Of a stretch of 64,000 nucleotides of DNA, positions 52,301-60,095 are shown piece after piece. The translations under genes and the position numbers were made by a program. Position 1 is the first letter of the stretch. Every line of letters begins with the position of its first letter. The stretch is from Vanilla planifolia (Eukaryota > Streptophyta > Magnoliopsida > Asparagales > Orchidaceae), in NCBI GenBank assembly GCA_023846275.1, contig CM043877.1:14987107-15051106 (forward strand). Direction: 5' to 3'. The notes under the pieces were generated by a model that saw only the letters and a program-made list of their open reading frames with translations, was not told the origin of the DNA and did not search any database.

Positions 52301-53865
52301 AAAGATGGCTTACCAAGTATCAGACACTTTATCCGAAGGGCCCTGTGGTTGGTTATTGTTCCGGTCTTCCTGTTTACCCTAGATCATGTGTTCAGATGGT
52401 ACAAAGTAAACAAAAGTGGCTACGTGAGGGCCTTCAAGTTCGAGAAGATGAAGTTCCAGCTAAGGTGAGATATAAGAACTTCCCAAAGCATTAGTAGTAT
52501 TTAGAATTTTGTAACATGTGAGGAAATATGTTTATCTCATCAGGTAATAAAGCGCTCAAAGGTGGCAAGAAAAGTTGAATTTTCTGAGAGTTTTGCAGAA
52601 GAAGAAGAGTCTATTGAATTGTTTGGTCGGTGGCAACTGGAACCCTTGAAACTTCCTCATGCTGTAAATGGTATTGTGCCCAAGGTGAGATCATTTTGTT
52701 TTTGTGCTTTAAATGATATTGGTTTGCAGTTCTATTCCATCCCTCTTGTCAAATCTTTTCTTTTAGAGATTGAAAAGAGTACAGTGGGAGATCATTTAGC
52801 TCTTCCATTTGATTTTTTCGAGCTATGTTTTTACAAAAAAACTTTTTATTATAACTTTTTTTGCTGATGTAAAACCTTTTTTTTTCAAACCTCTTTTAAA
52901 CTCACAACTAGATGCTATAAACTGAATGTTATAAACATGTTAATTTTGTTACATTGCTGATTATGCATTAAAAGAATCATTCATTGTTGACTAAATTATC
53001 TTCTTTGTTGCTTCTATGTTGCTAACCCCCAAACCTTATAATTCCTGCTCAACACACAATAGAAAACATAAATGGAAACCCAATGTTTGCATTGCTAAAA
53101 GGCAATGGAGAGAGTTATTCAAGCAATCCTTTTGATTTAGCATTACTTGTACTTTGTGATTTATGATTCCTACATACTCACCAATGTAGAACGAATATGG
53201 TCGTGTGGATGTGTGGTCCGAGAAGTGCCTCCCACCGGGCACGGTGCATTTGAGGCTACCCAGATTGGTTCCCGTTGCCAAAAGACTCGGAGTTGATTTC
53301 GCAGTCGCCACGGTTGGCTTCGAATTCCGCAACGGTCGATCCCATCCAATTTATGAAGGGATTGTTGTTTGCACGGAGTTTAGAGATGCTATCATGGAGG
53401 TAAGGCCTCAAGCAACTCAGTTTGCAAATAGTTTTCAGTTTAGAAACAAGGTTAGGGAAAGATGTTTTGAACATGGGATGAGTCTTTTTGTATCTCTTAT
53501 ATGTATCATCTCAATTCTCGTAGGCATACGCCGAGGAGGAAGAAAGGCGAGAAGCAGAGGAAAGACAAAAGCGAGAAGCAAATGCTCTTTCGAGGTGGTT
53601 TCAACTGCTTTCATCCATGGCAACCAGGCATCGGCTAGAGAGCTCCTACAGAGCCACATCGTCTTCCTCGCAGCCTACCGATAGATCTTGTGAACATAAT
53701 GGAGGACTGGAAGGACATGTAAATGATGCAAAGTTTGCTATCTCAACTGCTCAAAATGACCATGAACATGTTTACCCATTGGAGAACCAGAGCTTAGATG
53801 AGGAGGGGTCTCTTTGTACCAGGAGATGCCCATGTGGATTCTCTATTCAAGTGGAGTTGCTGTAG
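31311..53865 (+). CDS. RAD4: RAD4/XPC DNA-damage recognition protein, complete, 13 exons
   Basis: Plant homolog of yeast Rad4 / human XPC. In that family the protein binds helix-distorting lesions with RAD23 and centrin to start global-genome nucleotide-excision repair in the nucleus. Exons: 31311-31356, 31623-31750, 31822-32106, 32181-32273, 39857-39949, 40074-40175, 47486-47535, 49118-49861, 51786-52176, 52270-52464, 52544-52684, 53190-53399, 53524-53865. Total 2820 nt, 939 residues, all junctions in frame. Order: acidic N-terminus (1-153), transglutaminase-like region (about 154-620, including WAEVYCSGESLNGKWVHIDA), BHD1 (about 625-709), BHD2 (710-770), BHD3 (770-826), then a charged helix and a C-terminal CPCGFSIQVE motif. 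Arabidopsis RAD4 is about 865 residues. The exon 1 end is uncertain: 31401 with a stronger gtaagc donor also keeps frame and adds 15 residues. Confidence 0.95.
31623..31750 (+). CDS. RAD4: RAD4 exon 2
   Basis: Acceptor ggatgttag, donor gttagg. Encodes SLSAVSEEAVGRLLKRVSTR, then a Ser/Arg-rich stretch to EARDN, ending in phase 0. Confidence 0.88.
31822..32106 (+). CDS. RAD4: RAD4 exon 3
   Basis: Acceptor ttcaacag, donor gtattt, 95 codons. Acidic linker with SDEVDWEEGSIPL and KEITVEFSESPS, both characteristic of plant RAD4 N-termini. Confidence 0.92.
32181..32273 (+). CDS. RAD4: RAD4 exon 4
   Basis: Acceptor ttttgtag, donor gtgctt. Encodes ELAELVHKVHLLCLIARGRL, then TDHACNDTLLQ. Its 3' half is duplicated about 150 bp downstream. 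Confidence 0.94.
32222..32555 (+). repeat. Tandem duplication spanning exon 4 end and intron 4 start
   Basis: The unit (about 145-180 bp) runs from within exon 4 through intron text such as taaaattttggtgcat and aatctgtattgcaaactt. Both recur in the second copy as taaaattttagtgcat and aatctgtagtgcaaactt. Confidence 0.88.
32370..32420 (+). pseudogene. Duplicated 3' half of RAD4 exon 4, dead donor
   Basis: Seventeen codons, IARGRLIDHACNDTLLQ, repeat the end of exon 4 with five base differences, four of them synonymous. The base pair after CAG is AT instead of GT and there is no acceptor AG in front, so it should not be spliced in. It is part of a tandem duplication that also includes following intron sequence. 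Confidence 0.9.
34800..36265 (+). mobile_element. Decayed non-LTR retrotransposon (RTE-like reverse transcriptase)
   Basis: A heavily mutated plus-strand frame follows the conserved reverse-transcriptase N-half of plant RTE-type elements. Readable blocks: ESEEAFKKMKKNLD near 35760, FTHSYNVILKIKDFS near 35857, IKLAFHSLKQRK then VIEHIL.HEIIIFHNQFVFIP (35970-36080), KAIHL (about 36095), and VDLE.ACNKVMKAVLWKILV near 36165-36225. The upstream linker (KEVWW.. near 34888 and KKTWLYKEVQDKV near 35338) appears twice. Many stops and frameshifts are present, so it is non-functional. The clade name is from remembered sequences. Confidence 0.7.
36302..36718 (-). mobile_element. Ty3/gypsy pol fragment, RNase H region
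   Basis: A 138-codon open frame contains KDHLLGAMLAQKTEDKGKG, then CALYYIQKF and a degraded LERRERHWHF. This is the pattern of the gypsy RNase H domain (GA.LAQ...G.E.A.YY.S..). No intact RT or integrase was found next to it. It lies antisense to RAD4 and directly beside the LINE remnant. Confidence 0.5.
39857..39949 (+). CDS. RAD4: RAD4 exon 5
   Basis: Acceptor ttttacag, donor gtactt, 31 codons. Encodes ASILSLLPSNLLKITEVSRL to LGPLVNW. Confidence 0.94.
40074..40175 (+). CDS. RAD4: RAD4 exon 6
   Basis: Acceptor ttttttcag, donor gtttca, 34 codons. Encodes FHKSFRIRSQIVDRGCFKLN, then LQFALESREGTAEE, the conserved family stretch. Confidence 0.94.
41570..41690. repeat. TG/CATG-rich alternating purine-pyrimidine tract
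   Basis: About 120 bp of degenerate TG, TATG and CATG repeats. It gives overlapping spurious ORFs on both strands. Confidence 0.9.
42047..43100 (-). mobile_element. Probable solo Ty1/copia LTR, minus strand
   Basis: On the minus strand the segment ends ataattcacccccttttgtgg then attgtca. This resembles the 3' end of SIRE/Maximus-type copia LTRs and the one near 60055-60095. A TATA box (TATAAATA, minus sense) lies at about 42734-42741, some 690 bp from that end. No primer-binding site or internal coding follows, so a solo or truncated LTR is likely. The distal boundary is approximate. Confidence 0.5.
43580..44650 (-). mobile_element. LTR-like or promoter-bearing repeat fragment, minus strand
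   Basis: A GC-rich block (about 44270-44640), unusual for this AT-rich intron, precedes a strong minus-strand TATA box (TATATAAATAGGG at about 44050-44062) in the arrangement of an LTR U3/R junction. A 58-bp two-copy tandem repeat lies at 43816-43935. No coding region is attached. It could also be another kind of repeat. Confidence 0.3.
43816..43935. repeat. 58-bp tandem repeat, two copies
   Basis: The unit tggttgtcagctctctcagt...cttgtctttcgcaagag is followed by a diverged copy tggttgcctgctctcttggt...cttatctctcacaagg. Confidence 0.85.
45740..46330 (-). mobile_element. LINE fragment, zinc-knuckle region after the reverse transcriptase
   Basis: On the minus strand a stop-rich frame reads WINSVCWCMKFCSVHNRLL (Trp substituted for stops), then FIATIYMLWIWRKKKIPE and SSEIWWQIDWKL. 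This resembles the zf-RVT region of plant L1 elements and the ATIY.IW.ERN segment after it. It is highly decayed and the match is by eye. Confidence 0.35.
47486..47535 (+). CDS. RAD4: RAD4 exon 7
   Basis: Acceptor ttgtgtag, donor gtaaat. Encodes VAALSVALFRSLKLTT plus two bases of Arg. Confidence 0.93.
47536..49117 (+). other. RAD4 intron 7
   Basis: 1.58 kb, AT-rich. ORFs at 48250-48462 and 48524-48823 have no recognisable homology. Nothing else noted. Confidence 0.8.
49118..49861 (+). CDS. RAD4: RAD4 exon 8
   Basis: Acceptor ggttttag, donor gtatgc, 744 nt. Starts RFVSNLDVASLKPDFDVLG, carries a long variable linker and RKGDIEFELQLAIALSATA, and ends WVHIDAANGFIDGEE to AKDVTRR, part of the transglutaminase-like core. 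Confidence 0.95.
49862..51785 (+). other. RAD4 intron 8
   Basis: 1.92 kb AT-rich intron. No element or gene recognised. Confidence 0.85.
51786..52176 (+). CDS. RAD4: RAD4 exon 9
   Basis: Acceptor cgaccag, donor gtatta. Encodes (R)YCKQWYRIASLRINSQWWD, then TVLAPLKVLESGAT, a variable loop, and ALEDMDLETRALTEPLPTNQ, the start of BHD1. Confidence 0.95.
52270..52464 (+). CDS. RAD4: RAD4 exon 10
   Basis: Acceptor gattcag, donor gtgaga, 65 codons. BHD1 core with YAIERWLTKYQTLYPKGPVV, then CSGLPVYPRSCV and KWLREGLQV. Confidence 0.96.
52544..52684 (+). CDS. RAD4: RAD4 exon 11
   Basis: Acceptor catcag, donor gtgaga, 47 codons. BHD2 with ELFGRWQLEPLKLPHAVNGI, then VPK. Confidence 0.96.
52685..53189 (+). 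other. RAD4 intron 11
   Basis: 505 bp AT-rich intron, nothing recognised. Confidence 0.9.
53190..53399 (+). CDS. RAD4: RAD4 exon 12
   Basis: Acceptor aatgtag, donor gtaagg, 70 codons. BHD3 with NEYGRVDVWSEKCLPPGTVH, VGFEFRNG and YEGIVVCTEFRDAI. GC content is higher than in neighbouring exons. Confidence 0.96.
53524..53865 (+). CDS. RAD4: RAD4 exon 13, terminal
   Basis: Acceptor tctcgtag. Encodes AYAEEEERREAEERQKREAN (charged helix), then LSRWFQLLSSM and the C-terminal CTRRCPCGFSIQVELL followed by TAG. Confidence 0.95.
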   Translation, partial: AYAEEEERREAEERQKREANALSRWFQLLSSMATRHRLESSYRATSSSSQPTDRSCEHNGGLEGHVNDAKFAISTAQNDHEHVYPLENQSLDEEGSLCTRRCPCGFSIQVELL

Positions 53866-55490
53866 TTCATCAACCATGTAAGTTTTCCCTTTTAATGATC
53901 AAATCCTCTTCTTTTTTATATATCATAAAATGTTCTTTATGATTTGGTATATTAGTTTTCGTTGATAAAAGAAAAAAAAGATTTTTTTGAGAATTTTAAA
54001 TTGTATATTATTTTATACTACTTCTAATTAATGGTTTCTTGATCAAACTATCCCTTATTTTTCTTTATTGTAAAGAGAAAGAGAGCATCAGTTTCTTCAG
54101 ATATTGGATAAAATGAATTATTTGGCCATCTTTCAGATGTAGTATTGTAGCTTTCAGGAAAACAGCGAGGGTTTGAATCTATTTTAATTTAATCAATGTG
54201 TTTTAGTTAAAATGTGAGTTTAAATTATATTGTGAGTCAATTTTGAATTACCTTGAGTCATTGTTGGATTGACCTGACATTTGATTAGAATTTATATCAA
54301 TATAATATCATAAGTTATTATAGTTGATGTGAGAATTTGTTAATTTATTAATGATAAAACATTTAATTTAAAATTTAAAAGTTTTATTGTTCTGGGTTTA
54401 AATCAAACTTTAATTCATAACTAGCAAATCATGCCCTACTTATCTAAAAGTATGTCAAATCGGGATAAAATGAGTAATTAAACATGCAAGAATAAATTGT
54501 TGTTCTTTCATTACATATAAATCGTTTTAGCAACTAATAAAGGAAGAATTTTGTAATTTATTTATCCTCTCTTGTTATTTGAAATTTTTAAATTAAAAAA
54601 ATTATAAATTTGAGAGAAATTTGGGATACTATAATAGAATCATAATATATATGAAATTTATCATCATTTAAAGAAGAATTACAATACCCATTTCACTTAA
54701 AGTTTTAGAAATTTTTTTATATGGGACAAATTCTAGTTTTTTGTTTCTCCTCGTTTGAATAAAAACATGTTTTTTTTTGTTTGATATTTTTTTTTAGATT
54801 ATTGATTTTTTTTTTGAAATTCATCAATTTTGAACAAGTTTTCAAAATTAAAATATATCCATGAAACATAATTTATGAATAAAAAATATACCATTTGAAT
54901 ATCCATGTTTATTGTGGTTTTTTTTATAATTTTAGGAATTATTTATTTATTTATTAATTGAAGTTATTAATTATTTATTAGTTATTAGTATTAGTAGTTA
55001 TTTAGTATTAATTATTATTTTTTAATATTAAATTTTTAATTTGAATTTTATATTTATTTTGATATTTATATATTTAAATTATATAAGAGATTATATGAAA
55101 GATCAATCAAATAAAAATATTAAATTAAAGAAGTAAGGAAAAATATAATGATATTAAAGAATCAAATGAAAATAAAAATAATAAAATAAAATTATAAATT
55201 AAATTTATAAATTTAAGAAAAAAGAACAAAATCAAAAAGTAAACTAAAAATAATCAAAAAATTAATAAAGAAGAAATATAAATAAAAATTAAATAATAAA
55301 TAATAAAATTAAGATAACATTAAAAATAGTATAAATAAAAATTATTTAAATTATACATATTATTAAATTACAAATAAATATAATATTATAAATAAAAAGA
55401 ATAAATAAAAATAAAATAAACAAATACAAGATAAATATAAATAAATAAAAATAATGAAATAAGTCGTCCACTAATTTTATTTAGAATTCC
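53866..55490. other. RAD4 3' region and AT-rich spacer
   Basis: A perfect donor-like GTAAGT at 53878-53883 lies just after the RAD4 stop. The rest is extremely AT-rich. From about 54900 to 55460 it is low-complexity (taaataaaaat-like) sequence. No gene seen. Confidence 0.75.
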
Positions 55491-55491
55491 A

Positions 55492-55780
55492 TAAGACTTC
55501 GAGCATCAATGAAACTATTTTAATAAAGTTCAATTATGTCAGCCCCAAAGTAATTCCATAAAAAATTTGAGTTTCTTTTGGATTTCCTACTTTATCAATG
55601 ATAACCATTGCATTGTCACAAATTGTATTATCATGTCTTAGCACGTACGAACAATTAAAGCTCTAATAATTTTGGATCTTTCTATAAACATGTTGGGCAC
55701 TACTTTGATTACAACAATAATAGCAATGCCCATATGAGCTTTGTTGTTATGTACTAAATTTAAAAGTGTCTAAAGTTCAA
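55492..55780 (-). pseudogene. rpl14: Nuclear copy of plastid rpl14 (broken)
   Basis: The minus strand reads KAHMGIAIIVVIKVVPNMFI then ERSKIIRALIVRTC, and later GNPKETQIFYGI and LNFIKIVSLMLEVL. It is colinear with plastid ribosomal protein L14, which ends KIVSLAPEVL. Stop codons and frameshifts interrupt it and the N-terminal part is eroded. It lies directly after the rpl16 fragment on the same strand, as in the plastid rpl16-rpl14 operon. Confidence 0.85.
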
Positions 55781-55785
55781 TGAAA

Positions 55786-55849
55786 TCATTCTTATTGGAA
55801 TATTTTATTTAAATTTATCATTCTTATTGGAGTATTTTATTTAAATTTA
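55786..55849. repeat. 32-bp tandem duplication
   Basis: tcattcttattgga.tattttatttaaattta occurs twice back to back with one mismatch. It lies in the rpl14 5' end and rpl16-rpl14 spacer region of the plastid insertion. Confidence 0.95.
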
Positions 55850-55974
55850 GGATATAAAAGTAAAAAAAAATATTATCTACCAGAGATAAAAAATTTCATA
55901 ATTATTTTTTCATTCTTAACATCTTTTTATTTTATCTTTTTCTTTTCTTATTTTGTTTTTCATAAAAAAAAAAT

Positions 55975-56231
55975 TAGTTAGTATAATTGTTTCCATCGAT
56001 CTAATTGTGACAGGTTTGTCGAGAAAGATAAATATCCAAAATAAGTACCCATGTCTTTCCACAACAAACAAATCACATTATTGCTCTTTGCCTTGCTTCA
56101 ATTTGTCTAGTTGTGATCCAAGCTGGTTTAAACACCTTAAGAGCATATCTCTTGAAACAAATACGATTGTCTCTGCAAAATATTCCCTTCATTCTATCTT
56201 TATATTATTTATGAAATCTAGTCCTTTTGGG
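55975..56231 (-). pseudogene. rpl16: Nuclear copy of plastid rpl16 exon 2 (broken, 3' truncated)
   Basis: The minus strand from 56231 reads [47 protein letters not shown], then, after a TGA stop and a frameshift, FLDKPVTIRSMET. This matches plastid L16 (PKRTRFRKQHRGRMKG to PDKPVTIRPTET). The C-terminal part after TET is missing before rpl14 begins. Confidence 0.88.
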
Positions 56232-57325
56232 GTTTTTGTTGATGGTTGTTTCTATTCCATTTCTACTACAAAATAGAACATGAGAGTTTCTTTTCATCTG
56301 ACTCCTCGTGAATAAAATGATTCCTCAATAATCTTGTAATCTTTGATGTACACTATTTGAGTAATAATGCAATATAAAGTTATTGAAGTTCTAATAACAA
56401 TTGTGATTTGTACTACTCTTTATCATAATTGTGCACTATATATCAAATTATATAGACCATTCATTAAACACACTTTTTTCAATGTGTATAAAATCTTCTT
56501 GAGCTTTCAACCCATCTTCATGTTCTTACTGACATAGAAAGTTGAGGTTAGACTATAAAAACATCTTTACAAATCATCATGAAGAAATGTGGTATTCACA
56601 TTAAGTTTTTTCGAGTGTAAGCCTTGTGCGTTAACAATATTGGACATCAATCATATAGTTGTATGTTTCATTGTAAACTAGAATATCTAATCATAATCAA
56701 TGTCTTTATGTTGTTAAAAGCCATTAACTATTCTACTTTATAATGCTTACTTTTTTTAGTCCATCCCTTTGATCTATGTATTCACTTATATTGAACCTTT
56801 ATCTCTTTTAGTAGCCAATTAAACTCACAAATTCAATTTTTCACTTAATGATATAATTTCATTTTTTTTGTTGTTGTTTTCCTTTGCTTGGATTTTCTAA
56901 TCGTTTAACCTTAGAGAAAAAAAATGATCCTTCAGCATTTAAGAAAAAGTAATAAAGAAAAGGTTAATACTTTTCATTGACCTCAATGTGCAGCATAATC
57001 TATATATAATTGTATTAATGATGTTCTATTTGTCAAACAATACTCATTTTAGTCTTAGAATCATGTTTGTATCTTTGTAAATATCATGTTACGTACTTAT
57101 GAATAATGATAACTTGAGAAATACACCTTGAAATACTTCATATTTTTATCTACTATTGTCTTCAATTGTCTTCCACATCTAACTCATTGATGTACCAATC
57201 TTTTTTACTATCATTATTCATTGAACAATACAATTGTCGTCATATTAATATAATGTCTTTGTAGATCCTAAAAGTGATAACCAAAATTATCGTGTTAATT
57301 CTTCTATCTCTTGTGAAGTCACAAT
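56232..57325 (-). pseudogene. Decayed plastid rpl16 group II intron
   Basis: Just upstream of exon 2 (minus sense), 56272-56306 reads gaggagtcagatgaaaagaa then actctcatgttctattttg. This is a diverged group II domain V of the GAGCCGNATGA...CTCATGT.CGGTTCTG type that closes plastid introns. The normal rpl16 intron is about 1 kb, which places its other end near 57325, where gaagtcacaatccac weakly resembles the exon 1 junction. The middle is too AT-rich to assign by eye. Confidence 0.6.
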
Positions 57326-57484
57326 CCACTATTTACAATAATAGTACCAACATTCTAACTATCCTTGAAAGTCAATATCTACTAAGTTCAATCCTTACTA
57401 GTTTGATATTATGGAGCAATTGTTTAGTGCAATTTCATTTTTTTTATTTTTAATTTTGATCATATCTACCCATCATATTCATTT

Positions 57485-57650
57485 GGTTTACTAACTCAAT
57501 GATAGAGTGTTCGGCTATTAAGTGCGACTAAGATCTCTTATGCATCTTGATGAATGAAAGAATTCGTCCAGACTATCAGTAGAGTTTATAATATCATGAC
57601 AAATCCTTGAAGGTAAGGATGAGAAAAAAAAACGTATCGTAAAAAAAGAA
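57485..57650 (+). pseudogene. trnK-UUU: Nuclear copy of plastid trnK-UUU 5' exon and intron start
   Basis: 57485-57521 matches the 37-nt 5' exon of plastid trnK (ctaactcaat, tagagt and cggct preserved, a few substitutions). It is followed from 57522 by the group II intron start gtgcgact and by gaattcgtccagactatc, agtagagtttata and aaggtaaggatgag, as in the trnK/matK intron. There is no 3' exon and mismatches occur in the tRNA arms, so it is not functional. Confidence 0.85.
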
Positions 57651-58250
57651 TTCTTGTGCATATTGCACAAATCCCTTCAATGCAAAGTTAAACGATTCAA
57701 TTAGTTTTGCTTCATGAACTTTGGTTAATGTTCCAAACAACTTATATTAACTTGTTCAAATAGACAAGAATCAAAATCTCTATCTTTTACAACCCAAAAC
57801 AAATTGCCTTGAAACCTAGTAAATATTGACTTTGTTGTCTTTTGTTATTCTTTGAATCTTCAAGAGGTTAACACAAAATTTCACAACAGTGTCATGTGAT
57901 CTCTTTAATACCAGCTGTGGAGAGAACATACCAGCAATTTAACTTGGATTGCAAAATGAATGCTTCAAGATGATTATAGAGAAAACCTTCTCACTCTTTT
58001 GTAAATGAGCACACCATTAGTCACCTAAACAGAAGAAGAATAAGATCTCTTGTGAGCAAACACAAGGACAAAGAACACAAGAACACAAATAAATTAATAA
58101 GATTTACATTAAATTTCCAAAAAAAAAAAAAAAAAAAAAAAGGAAGGAAAGCCATTTGCAAGTCTACATGGAGGAAAAGGAAGCCATTGAGGTTTTCTTT
58201 GGGCACAATCGAGCTTCTTCTTCTTAAATGTGTATATTTTATTTGGGCTT
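57651..58250. other. AT-rich spacer with a 23-base A run
   Basis: No gene recognised. 58119-58141 is an uninterrupted A tract, which could mark the tail of an old retroposed sequence. Confidence 0.6.
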
Positions 58251-59184
58251 GATTTTAAGTAAAATTGTTAATAATTAATTAAATCAAGCCATGTATTTTA
58301 GATGTCTAAAATAATGGTCTCTAAGGGCCTTAAGGTCATGGCATACTTCAAGGAAATTTGAGACATGCACAAGATTTTTTATAATTGAATTTCTTTTTAT
58401 TTCTCTTGAATTTGATATGTCCAAACTTTGAGATTATAAGGCACACTAGTAGTATTAACATTTAAAAATATTTTAAATTTATTTAATACTGAATTTTTAT
58501 TTTTGGGCCAAGCATATTTGACAAAATGTATAGACATTGGTTTTTGATTTTTAAATATTATTTTGGAATTGTTTTTCATGAATTTCTTTTCATAGCTATT
58601 TAAATAACTTATAATACTATAAGAATATAAAATTATTTTTATACACTTATATTCAAATTTTTGGCACAAAAATTCGTCAAAAATACCCCAAAACAGCCGA
58701 AGTCTCGGGAAAATGCACTGTAGCAATGGGCGGGTCGACCCGGCGAGAAAACAGCCCGTTCAGGTCTTTTAGAAATTAAAAATTTAATCTAAAAATAAAA
58801 AATTGGTTGACCCGAAGAGGCCGAACCAAGCCCGCCGAGAGGAGCTCGGCTAGCGCTGGTCAACGGTCAAATCAACAGTTCCTGGCTAAGCCAAGCCTGC
58901 CCGGCTAAGTCAAACTGCAACGCGGTCAACGGTCAATGAACAATGCTTGGCTAAGTCAACCCGAACCAGGTGGTGAAGTCCCGGTCAAGGAAGGGGGGAG
59001 CCAACCCCACAGAGGCTCGAAAGCTACAGGGCGCAAATTCCTTATAAAGCAATGCGCCAATTTCATTTCTGCAGTGTGGGACTAAAAATCCCACCTTATA
59101 ACTTCGGCAGGATCCAAAGGCGCAGATCAAGCCCGCCCAGATCCAACGGGCGAGAATTGTTTCGAACGGCTGCTTCGCAAGGTT

Positions 59185-59450
59185 AATAGGCGCCGTTCGT
59201 TCACCGCGCGGATCCAACGCTCCAGATCAAAATCGAACGGCCGTTTAATCGGCGCCGTTCATTCAGCGCCCGGATCCTACGCACGGGATTAAATCGCGTA
59301 AACAGAAATCGCGAGATTTAATCCGTGCCGTTCGATTACGCGCCCGGATCCAACGCTCTGGATTAAGCCCGAACGGTAAAATGCGCAAATCAATCTGCGC
59401 CGTTCGTTTTTGGGCCCGGATCGGACGGTGGCTGCTTTCCGTCCGTTGCC
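59185..59450 (+). repeat. Tandem U3 repeats, about 72 bp, four copies
   Basis: Each copy carries a cgccgttc box and a cggatccaacg-type box. They sit 60-320 bp upstream of the LTR TATA box, the usual place for retrotransposon enhancer repeats. Confidence 0.8.
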
Positions 59451-59510
59451 CAAACGGCTAATTAATTTTTGGAGCCGTTGGGGGTGTTTTTAGAGCTCAA
59501 ATTTAAGCTC

Positions 59511-59518
59511 TATAAATA
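59511..59518 (+). promoter_or_regulatory. LTR TATA box
   Basis: TATAAATA in gctctataaatagggaaaaa, within the copia-type LTR. Confidence 0.7.
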
Positions 59519-60095
59519 GGGAAAAATTATGTATTTTTCAGTTTAACCTTTGCTAGATTTTCTAAAGATTTCAGATCTCAAATTTCGAGCAATCAAGCAA
59601 AAACGGTGCATCCAAGCTCGAAAAGCAAAGCGGCAAGAAAGCTATTGGAATTAGAGGTTTTTCAATTATTTCTCAATTCCTATTCCTCTAATTTGTCGAT
59701 TGTGTGTGCCTCCTCTTTTCTCCTATTTCTCTTAAGTTTTTTGCCAATTTTTCGTATTTTTCGTTTTGGGGCAAGGGCATCCCGGCAGTTGTGTAAAAGC
59801 CCTGGGTTTGAGTTGAGCCCAGTAAAAACTCAAGTAGGTTTGGGATTAGCCGTAGTAAAAATCCCAAGTAGGTTCGAGGTGAACCGTAGGAAAAACCTCA
59901 CTTGTAATCGGTGCATTTAGTGGATTTTTCCCAACACCGGTTGGGGGTGGACGTAGACTCGGTTTTGAGTCGAACCACTTAAAAATTTGTGTGTTCCACT
60001 ATCTTTACTTTTGCTTAAAGGTTTTTAAGTTTAATTTCGAAATTCGTAAAATTTTTAAATACACAATTCACCCCCTCTCTTGTGGGATTTCCTTA

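Larger units (their letters stand above)
58250..60095 (+). mobile_element. Ty1/copia LTR, SIRE/Maximus-like (solo or truncated)
   Basis: GC-rich from about 58700, with a TATA box at 59511-59518 preceded by four copies of a 62-74 bp repeat (starts 59189, 59251, 59325, 59397; core gcgccgttcg...cgcccggatccaacgc). After the TATA box come phrases typical of this LTR family: gtggatttttcccaacaccg, gacgtagactcggttttgag then tcgaaccact, and a 3' end acaattcaccccctctcttg then tgggatttccttagca. A tRNA primer-binding sequence (TGGTATCAGAGC) does not follow, so no full element is attached. The 5' boundary is approximate. Confidence 0.65.

Noticed and set aside
57485..57560. Functional nuclear tRNA-Lys gene
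   Set aside because: Only the 5' half of the plastid tRNA is present, followed by group II intron sequence. There is no 3' half and several arm bases have changed.
59606..59920. 104-codon ORF after the LTR TATA box
   Set aside because: It lies in the R/U5 part of a copia-type LTR, which is non-coding.
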